The notes under the pieces: model-generated
What the model was told of the DNA's origin: nothing
The model's input: only the letters and a program-made list of their open reading frames with translations
Databases searched by the model: none
Part shown: positions 44,804 through 55,979 of the stretch, one piece after another
Numbering within the stretch: position 1 is the first letter of the stretch
Layout: each line of letters opens with the position of its first letter
Position numbers and translations under genes: made by a program
Source of the DNA: Madurella fahalii
Lineage: Eukaryota; Ascomycota; Sordariomycetes; Sordariales
Length of the DNA stretch: 64,000 nt
Assembly: GCA_029876055.1 (NCBI GenBank)
Contig: CM056874.1
Coordinates: 1,178,001 to 1,242,000, forward strand
Direction of reading: 5' to 3'

Positions 44804-45010
44804 GAGCACTGCTGGTGGTGATGGGAGTTGGGGTAATGGTTCTGGGGGGTTATGTAGCGAAGCCCGGCCGAGATTTTGTCGGTTTATTAAGACTACTAAT
44901 GGGATGGGGTTGGAGAGGTAGTACTTGGCGCACGGGGGGATTTGGGAAGGTGGCGTGGTTGCGTAATAGGTACATTCAGACCGCCAGGCTTTATACCATA
45001 ATCAGCTCTG
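44804..45010. other. Short intergenic spacer
   Basis: Convergent 3' ends of the hypothetical gene and ESF1. Nothing else seen. Confidence 0.5.
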
Positions 45011-47146
45011 CTACCTCTTGCTACTAGCCTTCGCCTTTCTCTTGACTGCATCTACCAGACTGCTGAGCTCTCCGGCATCCCCGCCCGCCTTGGCCTTTTT
45101 GGAGCTTCGCTCGTCCTTTTTGCCGTTGGGCGACTCGTCAGGGCCAGCCTTGCGCTTCTTTCTGCCTTCTTCTAACAGCTTCTTCATGCCCTGCGTCGCC
45201 TTGAATTTTGGATTCGACGGGTCGATGGCGAACTCGTGGTTCTCGAACACGGCCTTGAACCGAGAGTCTTCGACGTCCATGGCGAAATCCTCCTGCAGCC
45301 CGCCCTGGTCCTCACTGCCCTTCTTCCCCTTCTTCTTTTTCTTGCCCTTTTGCTTTTCGGCACGCATAATCTCTTTCATGTCAAAGTGGTCGAGATGCGC
45401 ACCGCCGCCGTTCTCGTCAGCCATGAGCAGCTCAAGTTGCGCCTTTTGAGCGGCATTTTCAGCCTCCTCCTTTTCCCTTGCGGCACGCTTCTTCAACCGT
45501 TCCTCCTTCCGTATGGTAGACTTGGACGGCTGGACCGGCTCCGAAGTGAAGAATGGGTCGTCAAAGCCAAGATCTTCGGCAGCATCTTCACCTCCCGCCT
45601 CAACGGCCTCTGGCTCAACGCCCTCCCTCTTGGCCAGGGCCTTGGCCCTCCGCTTCTCCTTCCGCTCCCTCTCCTTGCGTTTGTACTTCTCAATAGTAGT
45701 TTCCTCGGCTTCGTCCTTCTTTTCCGGCTTCCCGGACAGGGCAGGCGCGAATGTGATTTGCATCTCCCCGACGGGGCCAGATTTAGAGGGCTTCGGAGCC
45801 GGCTCGTCACTAAGACCAAGTGCCGCGCGCATCTTGCGCCTTGCAAGCTCCTTCTTGCTCAATGGAGCCTCCTCCTGCTCGTCCTGCACCGCAGCAGGCT
45901 CATCCGCACCCTCCTCCTCGTCGCTTTCGCTATCACTTGCCAAATACGCCCGCAGGTCGTTCTCTGCTATCTCTGATCGGCTGCCTGTGAAAGCCTTCTT
46001 GATAGACTCTTTTCTCGACACTTCCTCTGGGTGCATGTCCCAGGTCAGCTTAACCTTGGAATGTTGGAGAGCATCTGTGACAAATTCGACGGGCTTGTAT
46101 CCAGCGGGGACGCTATCGCATTCATCTGAGGGCTCATCATCGAACGTGACGTCGTCAGGGATGAACCTCAAGTCGAGAAAGTTGGATGACGAAAGGTATT
46201 CGCTACCATCGGTCGCTTCGTAGATCTTTTGCGCCGTGTTCTTGTCGGAGCAAACCACCACGGCGTAATAATATCGCAACCGGTCGAGCTGGTAGGTGCG
46301 AAGGGCATCACTGTCAAAGTCCTGATCATTGGCCTCCTTCAACAACTCCTTCTTGACCTCCTCGTCCGAGTCTGAGTCGGCATCCTCGTCGTCCTCACTG
46401 TCGGATCCAGAATCGTCCGAGTTATCTGAATCCTTTGACTTCTTGAAGATCTCCCTTGGAGGCCCTTCCAGTTCCTCGCGCTGCATCCGTTCCTTGCCGA
46501 ACTCACTGGGGTAGATTGACACCTTATGAATGCTCCCGCCAACCGGTACAAAACTCGAAAACAAGGCCATCAGGTCCATAGACTTGATGTGGTCCCAGTC
46601 CATGTTGACGACGGCAAACCGGTTTGTGACCTCGCCAACTTCCACTTCCTGTTTATCCCTTTGCAGACGAATCCCGGGCCGGGACTCCTCGACTTCGTCG
46701 TCGGCCTCGGGTTCGTCCGACTGGGAGGTTGAATCCGAATCTGACTCTGAATCGGATCCGGATTCGGAGAAACCGCCACCACGGGCGGGGTCGTACTTTG
46801 CGTCTGCCTTCTCCAGCTCGCGACGCACAATGTCGTCGTCCTCAACCTCGACATTCTCGCCGATATCCCCATCCTTCTCACTTTCGTCATCTTCTTCCTC
46901 GTAGAGCCTTTGGAGTGCCTTCTTCTTTGTGTCTGTCTTCAGCTTCCGGCCGTAGCGGTCGACCTTTGCGGTCGCGACAAAGTCGGCATCCTTGAGTACG
47001 CGAGAGAAGCGCTTGTCGAGCTTGGTTTTGACGTTCTTCTTGGACGGCAGTTGGTATCGCGGGTCGGTCTCGAAGCTGGCAAAACGGGAATCCGTTATGC
47101 GGCCGGCCGAAGCGCCGTCGCGGGTTGTCGGCTTACTTTTCGGCAT
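45011..47146 (-). CDS. ESF1: Nucleolar pre-rRNA processing protein ESF1
   Basis: Intact single exon, 711 residues. ESF1 is an essential nucleolar factor for 18S rRNA maturation. Family landmarks are TDSRFASFETDPRYQLP and KLDKRFSRVLKD at the N-terminus, the RRM-like central part (NRFAVVNMDWDHIKSMDLMALFSSF, YYYAVVVCSDKNTAQKIYEATDG), LTWDMHPEEVSRKESIKKAF, and the C-terminal NUC153 domain (DSRFKAVFENHEFAIDPSNP with KFKATQGMKKLLEEGR). Long Asp/Glu/Ser tracts and Lys-rich patches (QKGKKKKKGKKG; KRKAKASSKR end) are typical of nucleolar proteins. Length matches orthologues. Confidence 0.95.
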   Translation of the reverse strand: MPKSKPTTRDGASAGRITDSRFASFETDPRYQLPSKKNVKTKLDKRFSRVLKDADFVATAKVDRYGRKLKTDTKKKALQRLYEEEDDESEKDGDIGENVEVEDDDIVRRELEKADAKYDPARGGGFSESGSDSESDSDSTSQSDEPEADDEVEESRPGIRLQRDKQEVEVGEVTNRFAVVNMDWDHIKSMDLMALFSSFVPVGGSIHKVSIYPSEFGKERMQREELEGPPREIFKKSKDSDNSDDSGSDSEDDEDADSDSDEEVKKELLKEANDQDFDSDALRTYQLDRLRYYYAVVVCSDKNTAQKIYEATDGSEYLSSSNFLDLRFIPDDVTFDDEPSDECDSVPAGYKPVEFVTDALQHSKVKLTWDMHPEEVSRKESIKKAFTGSRSEIAENDLRAYLASDSESDEEEGADEPAAVQDEQEEAPLSKKELARRKMRAALGLSDEPAPKPSKSGPVGEMQITFAPALSGKPEKKDEAEETTIEKYKRKERERKEKRRAKALAKREGVEPEAVEAGGEDAAEDLGFDDPFFTSEPVQPSKSTIRKEERLKKRAAREKEEAENAAQKAQLELLMADENGGGAHLDHFDMKEIMRAEKQKGKKKKKGKKGSEDQGGLQEDFAMDVEDSRFKAVFENHEFAIDPSNPKFKATQGMKKLLEEGRKKRKAGPDESPNGKKDERSSKKAKAGGDAGELSSLVDAVKRKAKASSKR

Positions 47147-50109
47147 TTTAACTCAGGTAAGGTACCTTATCGCGAGCGGCATGGCATGGTCACGGAAGCG
47201 GGCAGAAAAGTTAGACTGCGATTGAGCGATGCTCGAGAAAATTTTAGTGGGGCATTCTTTCTGCCGAAGGCGGTCAAGCCACTAGCGCTCCCGTCCTCCC
47301 CCGCAAACCCCGCCCGAATGTGTCCACTAAACATGTGGGCTTTTTGCAGCACAGCCGCTGGCCGCCCGTTCTTGGGGTATCCATCCTGAAAAAGCCACCG
47401 GGCTTCCAAACAAACCTGCGCTCTAAAGTCCGATGCGCACTCAGACCCTCCCTTCATCCCCTCAATCCCTCATCCCTTCAACCTCATCCCCTCACCCCAC
47501 GTCGCTTTTTACTGTAGATTCATTCTTTGTTCACAGCCGTATTGCGCCTAAAAGATCTCGCTCAGCGCTGGCTACGGTTAGAAGCGGAGTGGCAGCACTG
47601 GAGTCTCGAGACGCACTGTACCCATTGCAAATCAACCGCGAATCCACGCCCATGCGCAAACCATCATTGTGATGGTAACCCCGCACGCAATCTCCAATGT
47701 CAAGTCCCTTTCTGTGGATTTTCCTTCATGCCTCTCGTCGTCCGAGTACGGATTGAGGCGCGTATAGCTGTTCAGATTCATGGCTATTGTGATGCCGTTT
47801 GTCGCTGGCGGGTGACGCTTCGCGCTGGTGTCGACATGCGAGCAAGTGTTTGTCGAAAGCCTATGGCAATGGCAGGACGCAGCCGGCGGAGCATAACTAT
47901 ATACCGTGCCTTAGCTGCGGTGGCCAAGTGGCCACTCAAGTCTCACATGAAGAATGGGTCAGCTTGCCACGTAACATCAGTTTGTCCAGCTGCCCATTCC
48001 ATGCCTCCGGCTCCAAACGTTGCCATGTGCGCGCTCAATTCCGCCGATACCAGCGGCCCGGGCCCAATCTGCTTCCAGCTTTTCCATCCCAAAACGGACG
48101 CAGGCTTCGACCCCTGCTGCATCAACCGGGCGTGAGGAGGCAATGTACTTTTGCATTGTATGGCAAGGATACCACGGCACCACAGCCTTCTCCGCTTCTT
48201 GGGTGCGAACGTCTTTCTCCCTTACGTGTTCTAGTTTGGTGCGCAAGATGTTTCATTCACCGCCACCTCTTAGGGCCTACCATATCAGTCAATCGCGCCA
48301 ACTCTTTCGCCGGGTTCTAAGCCTTGTGCCATACCCCCGGATACCTAGCTGCCCGGTCTTGTCAAAAGGCTAAACCTATATCAGACTTGATCAACTTCGC
48401 CGGACCAACCCCGGACGGCGTCTAGGACGGAATGGAGTCCAGATGCAGAAGACCAATCAACCCTCCTTTCCCATCCCGGCGCTATGCCGCCGACAGCGCC
48501 GCCCGGGACTTCACACCACGCTCCCAATGTCTATTTTTTGCTGCAGACCCAGCCCCGGAGTAGTTTGTCCCCCAGGTGCCCCATTGGCTTGAAACCATGT
48601 CACAGTTCCTCTCTACCCCGTTTCGGACAGCACGAAATACATCTATCCACCGCGCTGTCACTCCCTTAGCCCTGCGTCTTGTGCATACGCTTCCTCGCGA
48701 ATAGCCCAGATGTCTCTCCACGGAAACGCGGTGCGGCAACATCCAATCACCCGCCGTGTGCCCCACACACTATCGCCGCCCACTTCATGAAGAGACCCGC
48801 CTTGGTCTGCGTCGTCTGCCGCATTATCGAGCTGCAGTTGGTCGGTTCGGCGAGCGCCTTTGTAAGCAACCTTGTACTAGCTTGTGGTGGGAAGCCGCCA
48901 CCCCGGCTCCATCCCGGACGTGCCGGGCTCACGGTACTAGTCTACCGAGCCCATGCGTGGGAAGGTCGTGTGTTTTGAACTTGCAGCCGTGGAATCCGGG
49001 GCTGGTCGACGGGCGGCACTCCGGGGTTCCTGCTGCGTCATAGCTAGGGGGCAGTATTCTTCGTCTCGGCGGGAGTGCTCGGCAACCGTGGAGGGGGTGG
49101 GGGCCGGGGGCGGGAAAGTTAGGGTGCTCAAGGGTTAGATGAGAGCATGCGTTGGGCAAGGGCACGGATAGATCCGCTCCGGGAAGGTGTCGCTCGCTGT
49201 GAGTCTGCCAGCTGGGTGGCTGTGGAATTTTCTGCCCTCTAGTACGATACGGAAAGAGGGTGGTAACGGGATAGATTGTAGTTGGGATGAACTGCGTCAT
49301 TGATGCCGTTGTGTAACCCGGCGAAGATGTGACAGTCTCGCTCTTTTTCCACAGCCGAAAGAGCTCGAATCCGGCTGCAAATCCGGGTTGGTTTCGTTCC
49401 GTTATGGCAGGCAATACACGCAAGTAGACTAGGATGGAAGACGGTACTGCAACTTTCGCTATTCTATCTGGATTTCGACTCTTTTGAGCTCTTCGGTAGC
49501 GTTAACCACCGTGAGCCGGCTGCCAGCATGTTCTGCCGATGTTGGTGCTCGGCCAGCCCATCACGCGAATACACTTCGCCTTCGGTCCTCCTAAGAACCA
49601 TATACGTTGACGTGATCGATTTCATGTAGTTTAGGGGAAGTATGGGTAGTATGTAAGGCGATCTATAACCAGATAACTCCAGCGGTTCTCGTCAAATGCC
49701 TCATACAAATTGAGCCAGACAGTCAATGATATCAGTTGGTCGCCGATTCGAGTGATGTTTACGGCGGTTCCGAGGGGCCGATGAGCGTGCCTGATACTCT
49801 TAATCTGGATTTAGCACCTCTCTCATGCTTGATCTTTAACTAATTGAGGATTCTCTCTCTCTAAACTCGATGCTGGAAGCGATGGACGCCCACAACCAGG
49901 TCTGTGCATCCTCCAGGCGGCTACCCTTCCGCAGGGCCTTCCAAGTTAATGTCTTGGGGATAGATTAAGTTCCTCTATATTCCAAGACGCATTCGTCCGT
50001 CTACAGCTGTTGGAGTTCACCCGAAATACAGGTCAGGCAGGTAACCAGTCACTCGGCATTAAAAGCGCTCTACAGGAAAATCGAGCATGATGCGGTCCAG
50101 AAGCTTAAT
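47147..50109. other. Gene-poor region; one uncertain Cys-rich frame
   Basis: No convincing gene in about 3 kb. The 47527-48135 plus-strand frame has a Cys/His-rich stretch (THCKSTANPRPCANHHCDG, then LQCQVPFCGFSF). A second frame at about 47900 reads YIPCLSCGGQVATQVSHEEW. Together they look like a decayed Cys-rich zinc-binding protein. The remainder holds only short random frames. Confidence 0.3.
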
Positions 50110-50540
50110 GCATGTTGTATTGAAATGGTGCAGAAACACACATCTACACCCACATACCCACCAAAAACAAGGGGGAGGGCAAAGACGGCCAAATGCCCGA
50201 CAGACAAGATAGACAAGACAGGCCAGGCGATACCACCACAAATCGGGTCCCTGCAGCCTAAACAAGGTCAAAACAACATGTGCAGATAGAGCTCCCTCTC
50301 ATCAGAGGGAGATCGCTTTGCACGCAAGGAGAGCTCGTCAATTGAGCTTGCAACAAGTGTGAAGAAAAGTACTGAATTGATTGTCCTGTCTAAGGAGCAA
50401 TGGCCAGGACGGCCCTACTTATGGTGCGAAAGAAAAATGGGCCCACGGCAAGTTCCAGCCCCCGGGGTACCATCCTAGCAACTGTGTCCCTCTGATCAGA
50501 GGGACCCTGCCCTCTGGGGACTGTTTTCCCCAACTCAGTA
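50110..50540 (-). repeat. LTR-like relic, copy C
   Basis: Best-preserved copy, minus strand. It contains a perfect 20-bp palindrome GTCCCTCTGATCAGAGGGAC (50486-50505) and a second near-perfect one, CTCCCTCTCATCAGAGGGAG (50292-50311). In order it also has the motifs found in copy B: ATAAGTAGGGCCGTCCTGGCCA, CCTTAGACAGGACA, CACTTGTTGCAAGC, CATGTTGTTTTGACCTTGTTTAGGCTGCAGG, GGCCGTCTTTGCCCTCCCCC and GTGTGTTTCTGCACCATTTCAA. Likely ends are TGAGTTGGGG and AATACAACA. No clear target-site duplication was found and no internal coding region is nearby. Confidence 0.62.
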
Positions 50541-51953
50541 TTGAGCAGTATTTCACTAGCAGCGATCTTCGTTAATCGATCAGTCTTCGTCGTAGCACCG
50601 GATATACCGGGAGGAAGTCGAGAAAGTTGGAAACACGTCGACCGCCCCACAGAATACGGTAGACGAACTCTACTTGACATTGCTGGATTGGTACATCCAT
50701 TCAACTTTCCATTTAAAAAAGTGAGCAGCTGTGGTAATAGGAAGAATTCTTAGAGACGCCAGTCTCAGGTATCCAACGGCTGGTGTTTCCAATTTCTTAT
50801 TTGCTCTAGCCTGAAAAAAATGATATATTTCAAGGGTTATATACACGGGCCGAATGTGTTTTTGTTTAACCGCGGGAGGTTCACCACGGCTGATAGAAAA
50901 GTCGTCCACAAATTCAGTAGATTGCTCTCGCTCCACGTGCCGTGGCCGCCGCGATTGTAATCGCGGCATTCTCGTATATAACCTCAGCTGTTCTTCGGAA
51001 TCTGCTCACTAAATAGCTCGGGCATGTTGCGGGGACTCTTGAACTAATTACCTATCTAGAGGTAGTTAGCTGAGTTATACACATTCCCCACATCCCTTTA
51101 AAGGGAACAAATAATTCAACTGCTGACACATCGCTCATTCCTACATCAATCATCGGAGTGGGCAAGAACTCGGTCCCGTCCCGGCCGGCTACCAAAACGC
51201 TACTGATGCAGTATACGGACGTTCTTATTCCATTCCCTAGCTTTGTAAGAGACAATATAAGGTATTTGAGGAGCTAAGCGGCCGTGTCTCCTAAAAATTC
51301 AGTTAGTCATACCAGGAACCCTGGCGGTCCGTATACTTGACAAAGCTGAGGCTTGATGTACGTGGTTATCAGGGGCGTGTCGGGGCCGTTGGTTCCATTC
51401 CCGCCTCCTGGCAGACGCATTACTCCTGAAGCAATCGTCTACTTCGCATCACCCTTGGTTTGTCTTGGCTTCATGGCCGCATCCTCGAGTCATTGTATAA
51501 CTTAGCACACTCTCGCGCTCGGTTTCGGGGTGCCGTTCAGTCGCCTTGGAGAGGGGGTTGGCCAGCAAACGTCGTGTGGCGCTCGGTCCCGTGACCAGTG
51601 GCTTGTGCCCCACCCCGACTGATGTATTATGGGACATGTTCCAAGCATCCCTGGCATTATTCCACCACCTCGGTTGTTTCTCCTTGCGGAATAACGAAGG
51701 TGCCAAATTTTACTGCAGTGTGCGTCGTAAGGGTATTCAAACTTCTTTCTGCAGCTTCTGTCTAGGTATGTCTAATTGTTCGCCATTGGCTTATGCTCTT
51801 CTCTGGCCTGTTCAAAACTGATGAGCACGCAGGAGAAGAAGAACCGGGAACCGGCATACGGATTCATGAAATACAGCACAGAGGCTTGTTTGATTAAACA
51901 AGTCTCCGCGGTCCCAGTGTCCCTCTCGAGACCCAAATATCCAATCCCCTTTA
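50541..51953. other. Intergenic, no gene seen
   Basis: 1.4 kb with short frames only, lying between the LTR relic and the kinase-like pseudogene. Confidence 0.45.
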
Positions 51954-53201
51954 ATGGCGTATATGAGCCTGAAGTATGCCGATATCTGCCACTTTCTGAT
52001 TTCTGCCGCCCGTTGGGCCTGGGGCTCACCAGAACCGTTGGTCATCGAGTTCTTGCCTAGGACCTATGACCAGAATTGGGACCGGCCCAGAAAGCGGTGG
52101 ATAAAGCTTATCCTGCGTTCCTCTCGCTCGACGTGGCACGTCAAAGTCTCCGTTCACGGCACAATTGCGGACGACCAGCACCCAATTTTTGGCAAAAGAC
52201 AAAAACGACGGAAAGATCTGCATGATCTATGTCGACATATTGATTTCCGCCGAATACAACTTCTTGATGACACGGTTACCGAGGTTATCCTGTCGCTTGA
52301 CTCCGATCCGCAGAGCGTTAGGCTGCTATGCAAGGCACAACCGGACCCGGATAGCGAATATGCCACCGTTATCAACCACCTCTGGGTCCGCACTGTAGAA
52401 GACCCCCTCAGAGTGCGATTCCCCGTTTTCCATAGCGACAGTAGCATACCAACCAGGCGGCTGTCAGAAATTAGGGAGAAAGATGAGCTTAACGGCCACT
52501 CTGTTTACAAGATGCTACTCTACGGCGACGAGACGCGGTATATCTACAAGGAAGTTGAGCGACCTGAGTATGTTCGCCGGGCACCGAGGTGCTGGAATAT
52601 GAGCTGCGGAACTTGGAGCTATTTCGCGGCAACACAGTTTGCATCGTGCAGCTAGCCGCCGCCGCCGTCTCGCAAAATCCATACCGGAGCACTCAAACCG
52701 GCAAAGAGAGCGACTCCAACGTATTACGTGGGGTTCTGCTCGAGTACCATCCGAACGGTACACTGGAAAAAGCATTGAAATCACCACCCGAGACGAATGG
52801 GCGCTGGTGCAAATGGCCCGCTCCAAATCGCCTCGGCTCTTACTGAAATGCATCAACGCGGGCTCGCTCACAGGGATTTAAAGCCTGCTAATGTTGTCAT
52901 CAGCGCCGATTTTAATGCGGTATTGATTTATATCAGCGGCATTGGAGGGGTCACTCGTGAGTGGCTGTCCCAGGAGATGCTAGATAAAAAGGATCCACTG
53001 TCTTGGAGCATCGACGCGCGGAAACAAAATGATATTTGGGCGCTGGGACGAAACATTTCGGAAATGGCAGATGCGTGTTGCACCGATGATGAAGAGAAAT
53101 TGCTAAGGAGCGTTGCCCAAGCTGCTACACGAACTACTCCACGAATTCCTCTCAGCGACGCTATCAGGGCCTTGTCGGAACGCCCTTCTCCAGTCCTTTA
53201 G
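51954..53201 (+). pseudogene. Frameshifted protein-kinase-like gene
   Basis: Three reading segments follow each other in alternating frames. The first runs from 51954 to about 52575 (N-terminal domain, HIDFRRIQLLDDTVTEVILS, then RVRFPVFHSDSSIPTRRLSEI, then LYGDETRYIYKEVERPEYV). The second runs from about 52580 to 52800 (TEVLEYELRNLELFRGN, LLEYHPNGTLEKALKSP). The third runs from about 52810 to 53201 (IASALTEMHQRGLAHRDLKPANVV, IYISGIGGVTREWLSQEM, QNDIWALGRNISEMA). The catalytic loop HRDLKPAN is kept. The usual Asp of the VLIDISGIGG-type motif is Tyr. Two frame changes with no room for introns make it a pseudogene unless the assembly is wrong. The family is a fungal kinase-like group of unknown role. 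Confidence 0.75.
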
Positions 53202-54133
53202 ATGTCGACCCAGTGAATGTCGCTCGGTTCAAATTCGCCGTTCGTCCTCTTCCCTGCGGGGAGATTAGCGGGATCCCCCAAGACGCTTTACGATGCCTGA
53301 GTAGGTGCACGATTCTTCGCGAATACCCCCGGGCTCCTCATCTTCTGGATCCTCGGTGCTTTAGGCAGGATCGTACTTGTTGTCGTCCTTACACCAAGCA
53401 TAACCGATAGAGGTTACGTTACCCGTTTCATTGAAGAGCGGGGTAATTGCCTCAAACTCCATGACATGACATGGTCGGCCTCAGCATTGATGGCATCTGG
53501 GTCTGCCTGATAATTTCTTTGATGAGCCTACGCCGCTCTTGCTAAGAGCCGCTTGAAAGGCAGAAGTTTGCAATGAGAAGGCAAGTCCAGTGCTCAGGAG
53601 CAACGGAGGCCATTATCACCACACCAATAGGCATGTTACTTACCATGGCAGCGCATCTCGAAACCCCTGCCCTAGTGTCCATGCGAAGAGGATTGTTGGT
53701 TGGAGCCCGGTCCCCATAAGAATCTGTTCAGGACACCTAGATACCCTAACAACTGTATAGGCGCATCCTACAGGTCGAAACCCTTAGAGACTTCGTTATC
53801 GGCTAGGGAGTTCCACACCATTGAAGGACTAGACAAGTTTACCGGCCTCATATACAACTTGGCGGGGCTATTGCAGTGATAAGTGCAAGTATTGGCGATA
53901 TAGGTGGCCGCTAGAGGATAGGTTTCAGTTGGAAAGTGGCTCCCATGTTTCAGCCTTCCGGCCTTCCGATTCTCGCCTGAGTCTTGGTACCGTTATCAAT
54001 CCAGCCCACCTGGTAATGACTTTTGTTGGTATTTTTGTATTATGGTCACGCTGTGTCAGGCATCAGCCGAAATGGCGGCGATGTTACATGCGTCCTCAAA
54101 ACCTTGAAAGTAATAGAGAAAAGAGCCAAGGTA

Positions 54134-54180
<47 letters not shown>

Positions 54181-54255
54181 CCATCATGAGCGACTAAAGC
54201 TAAGTTCTTCTTGGTTACTCTGGCTTCTCTACTTTCCCCATATTTACCCCCTCTC
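53202..54255. other. Intergenic; (GAAA)n microsatellite
   Basis: About 1 kb without a gene. A clean (GAAA)n tract occupies about 54133-54180. Confidence 0.5.
54133..54180. repeat. (GAAA)n microsatellite
   Basis: About twelve uninterrupted tetranucleotide units. Confidence 0.92.
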
Positions 54256-55008
54256 TTATGCACATTTCTTGCGCTCAGCTACAGCCCTGACCCCCTTCAT
54301 GACAAGCCAACCCGACAACACGACGTGCAGCCACTGCGCAATTCGGCGCTCCAGCAACAGCGGAACTTCGTTCTGCTTCCTCCACATCCACGTCTCATTG
54401 ATAAACACCACATTCCCATCACATTGCTCCTCAATTCCCGTAACAATCACACCCTTAACAACAGGGCCTTTGTAAGCAGCCGGGGCATCCAACGCCATTT
54501 CCACCCGCCCATCATCTCGGTACACAACGCGCCAAAAGCCGTTTACCCGATCGTCGTTGCGGAACTCGAGCATCTGGATGTACTGGGTGTCGAAGGTCTT
54601 CTTCACCTCTTCATCCCCGGCAGATGCCCTGAGAATGAACGCTTGCGGTGTCCAGCTGAAGGCCGTCATGGTCGCTCGAACATAGTCGGTCATGGCGGAT
54701 GACAGATCCGTTTTTAGATTGTACGATAGACTGGATGTGTGTAAGGGTTCAGAAATGACCCGTTCGCACGCGAGGACCCATTTCGAATCTTCGGCCTCGA
54801 TCCCCTGTGGTAGTGTAACTGGTCTGCGGACATTGGCTGGGAGGCTGACGATGCCTTTCTTTCCGTTACGGATACCGGTTGCCGTCTTGCAGTGTCTTTT
54901 GACGGCGCGGTCGAGATACAGAAGATAGGCGACGGGAATGGCCAGTGGGAGAACGACCAGGCCGATTGCCGGTCTGAAAGACGGCATAGGTATGAAATTG
55001 CGGATCAT
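54256..55008 (-). CDS. Hypothetical membrane-anchored protein
   Basis: 250 residues, single exon, ATG at 55008. The N-terminus has one hydrophobic segment (AIGLVVLPLAIPVAYLLYL) that would act as signal anchor, followed by a soluble domain with alternating strands (FWRVVYRDDGRVEMALDAP, PVVKGVIVTGIEEQCDGNVVFINETWMWR). A shorter hydrophobic-amphipathic stretch lies near the end (AQWLHVVLSGWLVMKGVRA). The layout resembles small fungal lipid-binding-like proteins, but no family can be named. The frame is intact amid broken neighbours. Confidence 0.6.
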   Translation of the reverse strand: MIRNFIPMPSFRPAIGLVVLPLAIPVAYLLYLDRAVKRHCKTATGIRNGKKGIVSLPANVRRPVTLPQGIEAEDSKWVLACERVISEPLHTSSLSYNLKTDLSSAMTDYVRATMTAFSWTPQAFILRASAGDEEVKKTFDTQYIQMLEFRNDDRVNGFWRVVYRDDGRVEMALDAPAAYKGPVVKGVIVTGIEEQCDGNVVFINETWMWRKQNEVPLLLERRIAQWLHVVLSGWLVMKGVRAVAERKKCA

Positions 55009-55979
55009 GGTGTTGAAAGACCTCTCGGATTGAGTTGAGATTCATGTTTTGTCAGTGACAACCAAAAGGGGTCTTGGCAACAGAAGCAAACTTACCTGAA
55101 GTACAGACCAATAAGAAAAGCGAGCCGTCGCTCGACGAAAACACAACGCCCGTAAGCCGGCTTTACTACACACCGTCGGAACGCCGGAAGCCGTGTGTAG
55201 TCCGAACCAGGGTGTAGATGTGATCATCATCCTCACCATGACATAGAAACATGAAAGCTTTTTAGTATTGACAAGTTAAAACATGAATAATAACCCAGGC
55301 GCACAGTGCGACTCACCCACAATAAAGTGAGGAATGCCGCCAAGGGGTCAAGCCGCGGAGTGAGCCCAATATTTGCCTACCCTCACAATATCCCGCTTTG
55401 ACAATGTCTAAAATCCTTCTGTACACCCCTTTCACTATTCGTAAAGAAACACGTGGGCAAGGTAATTGGCAGAGTCAGAGTCTACATGGCCAGCGTCATG
55501 GAACGGCTTCAGAGGCGAATCGGTTCTGACCAGTGTTGGCCTGTGAGCAATGTAAAGGACTTTGCAGCTCAACTAGAATTGATAGCTTTGCGTATAAGGT
55601 AGAGTAGCGGATTTTGCGTCTGGGTTGTCTGCACCTCCGCAAGCCCACAGTCCCCGCTTGGGAGTCTCACGGTAATGTTGCCCTTGGAGTCGGTTGGAAA
55701 ACACGTTGCATGTGTCGGCACCCCTTGTTATGGTGATGTGGGGGGAGGGAGAGGGAGAGAGAATCACGGAAAATGAGTCAAAATATGCGACAGGTGGAGC
55801 TAGGTCGAAACCATATTTCCCGCCAGTGGACGAGGTAAACTGGAAATTCAAGGATCAGGTACCATTGATACCATTTGAAAAGCAGGAACGAAAGAAAGGG
55901 CACATGACGTGTGCCTTGGCTTCAAATTAGGAGAACATTACGACATCCTGCCAACCTGCACTCGTTACCTAGGATAACT
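55009..55979. other. Intergenic, no gene seen
   Basis: About 970 bp. Short frames only; no repeat landmark recognised. Confidence 0.45.

Noticed and set aside
45236..45976. 246-codon plus-strand frame
   Set aside because: Lies wholly antisense to ESF1. Leu/Pro-rich composition follows from the opposite strand.
54133..54180. (GAAA)n array as a CRISPR-like or regulatory array
   Set aside because: Simple uninterrupted microsatellite with no spacers.
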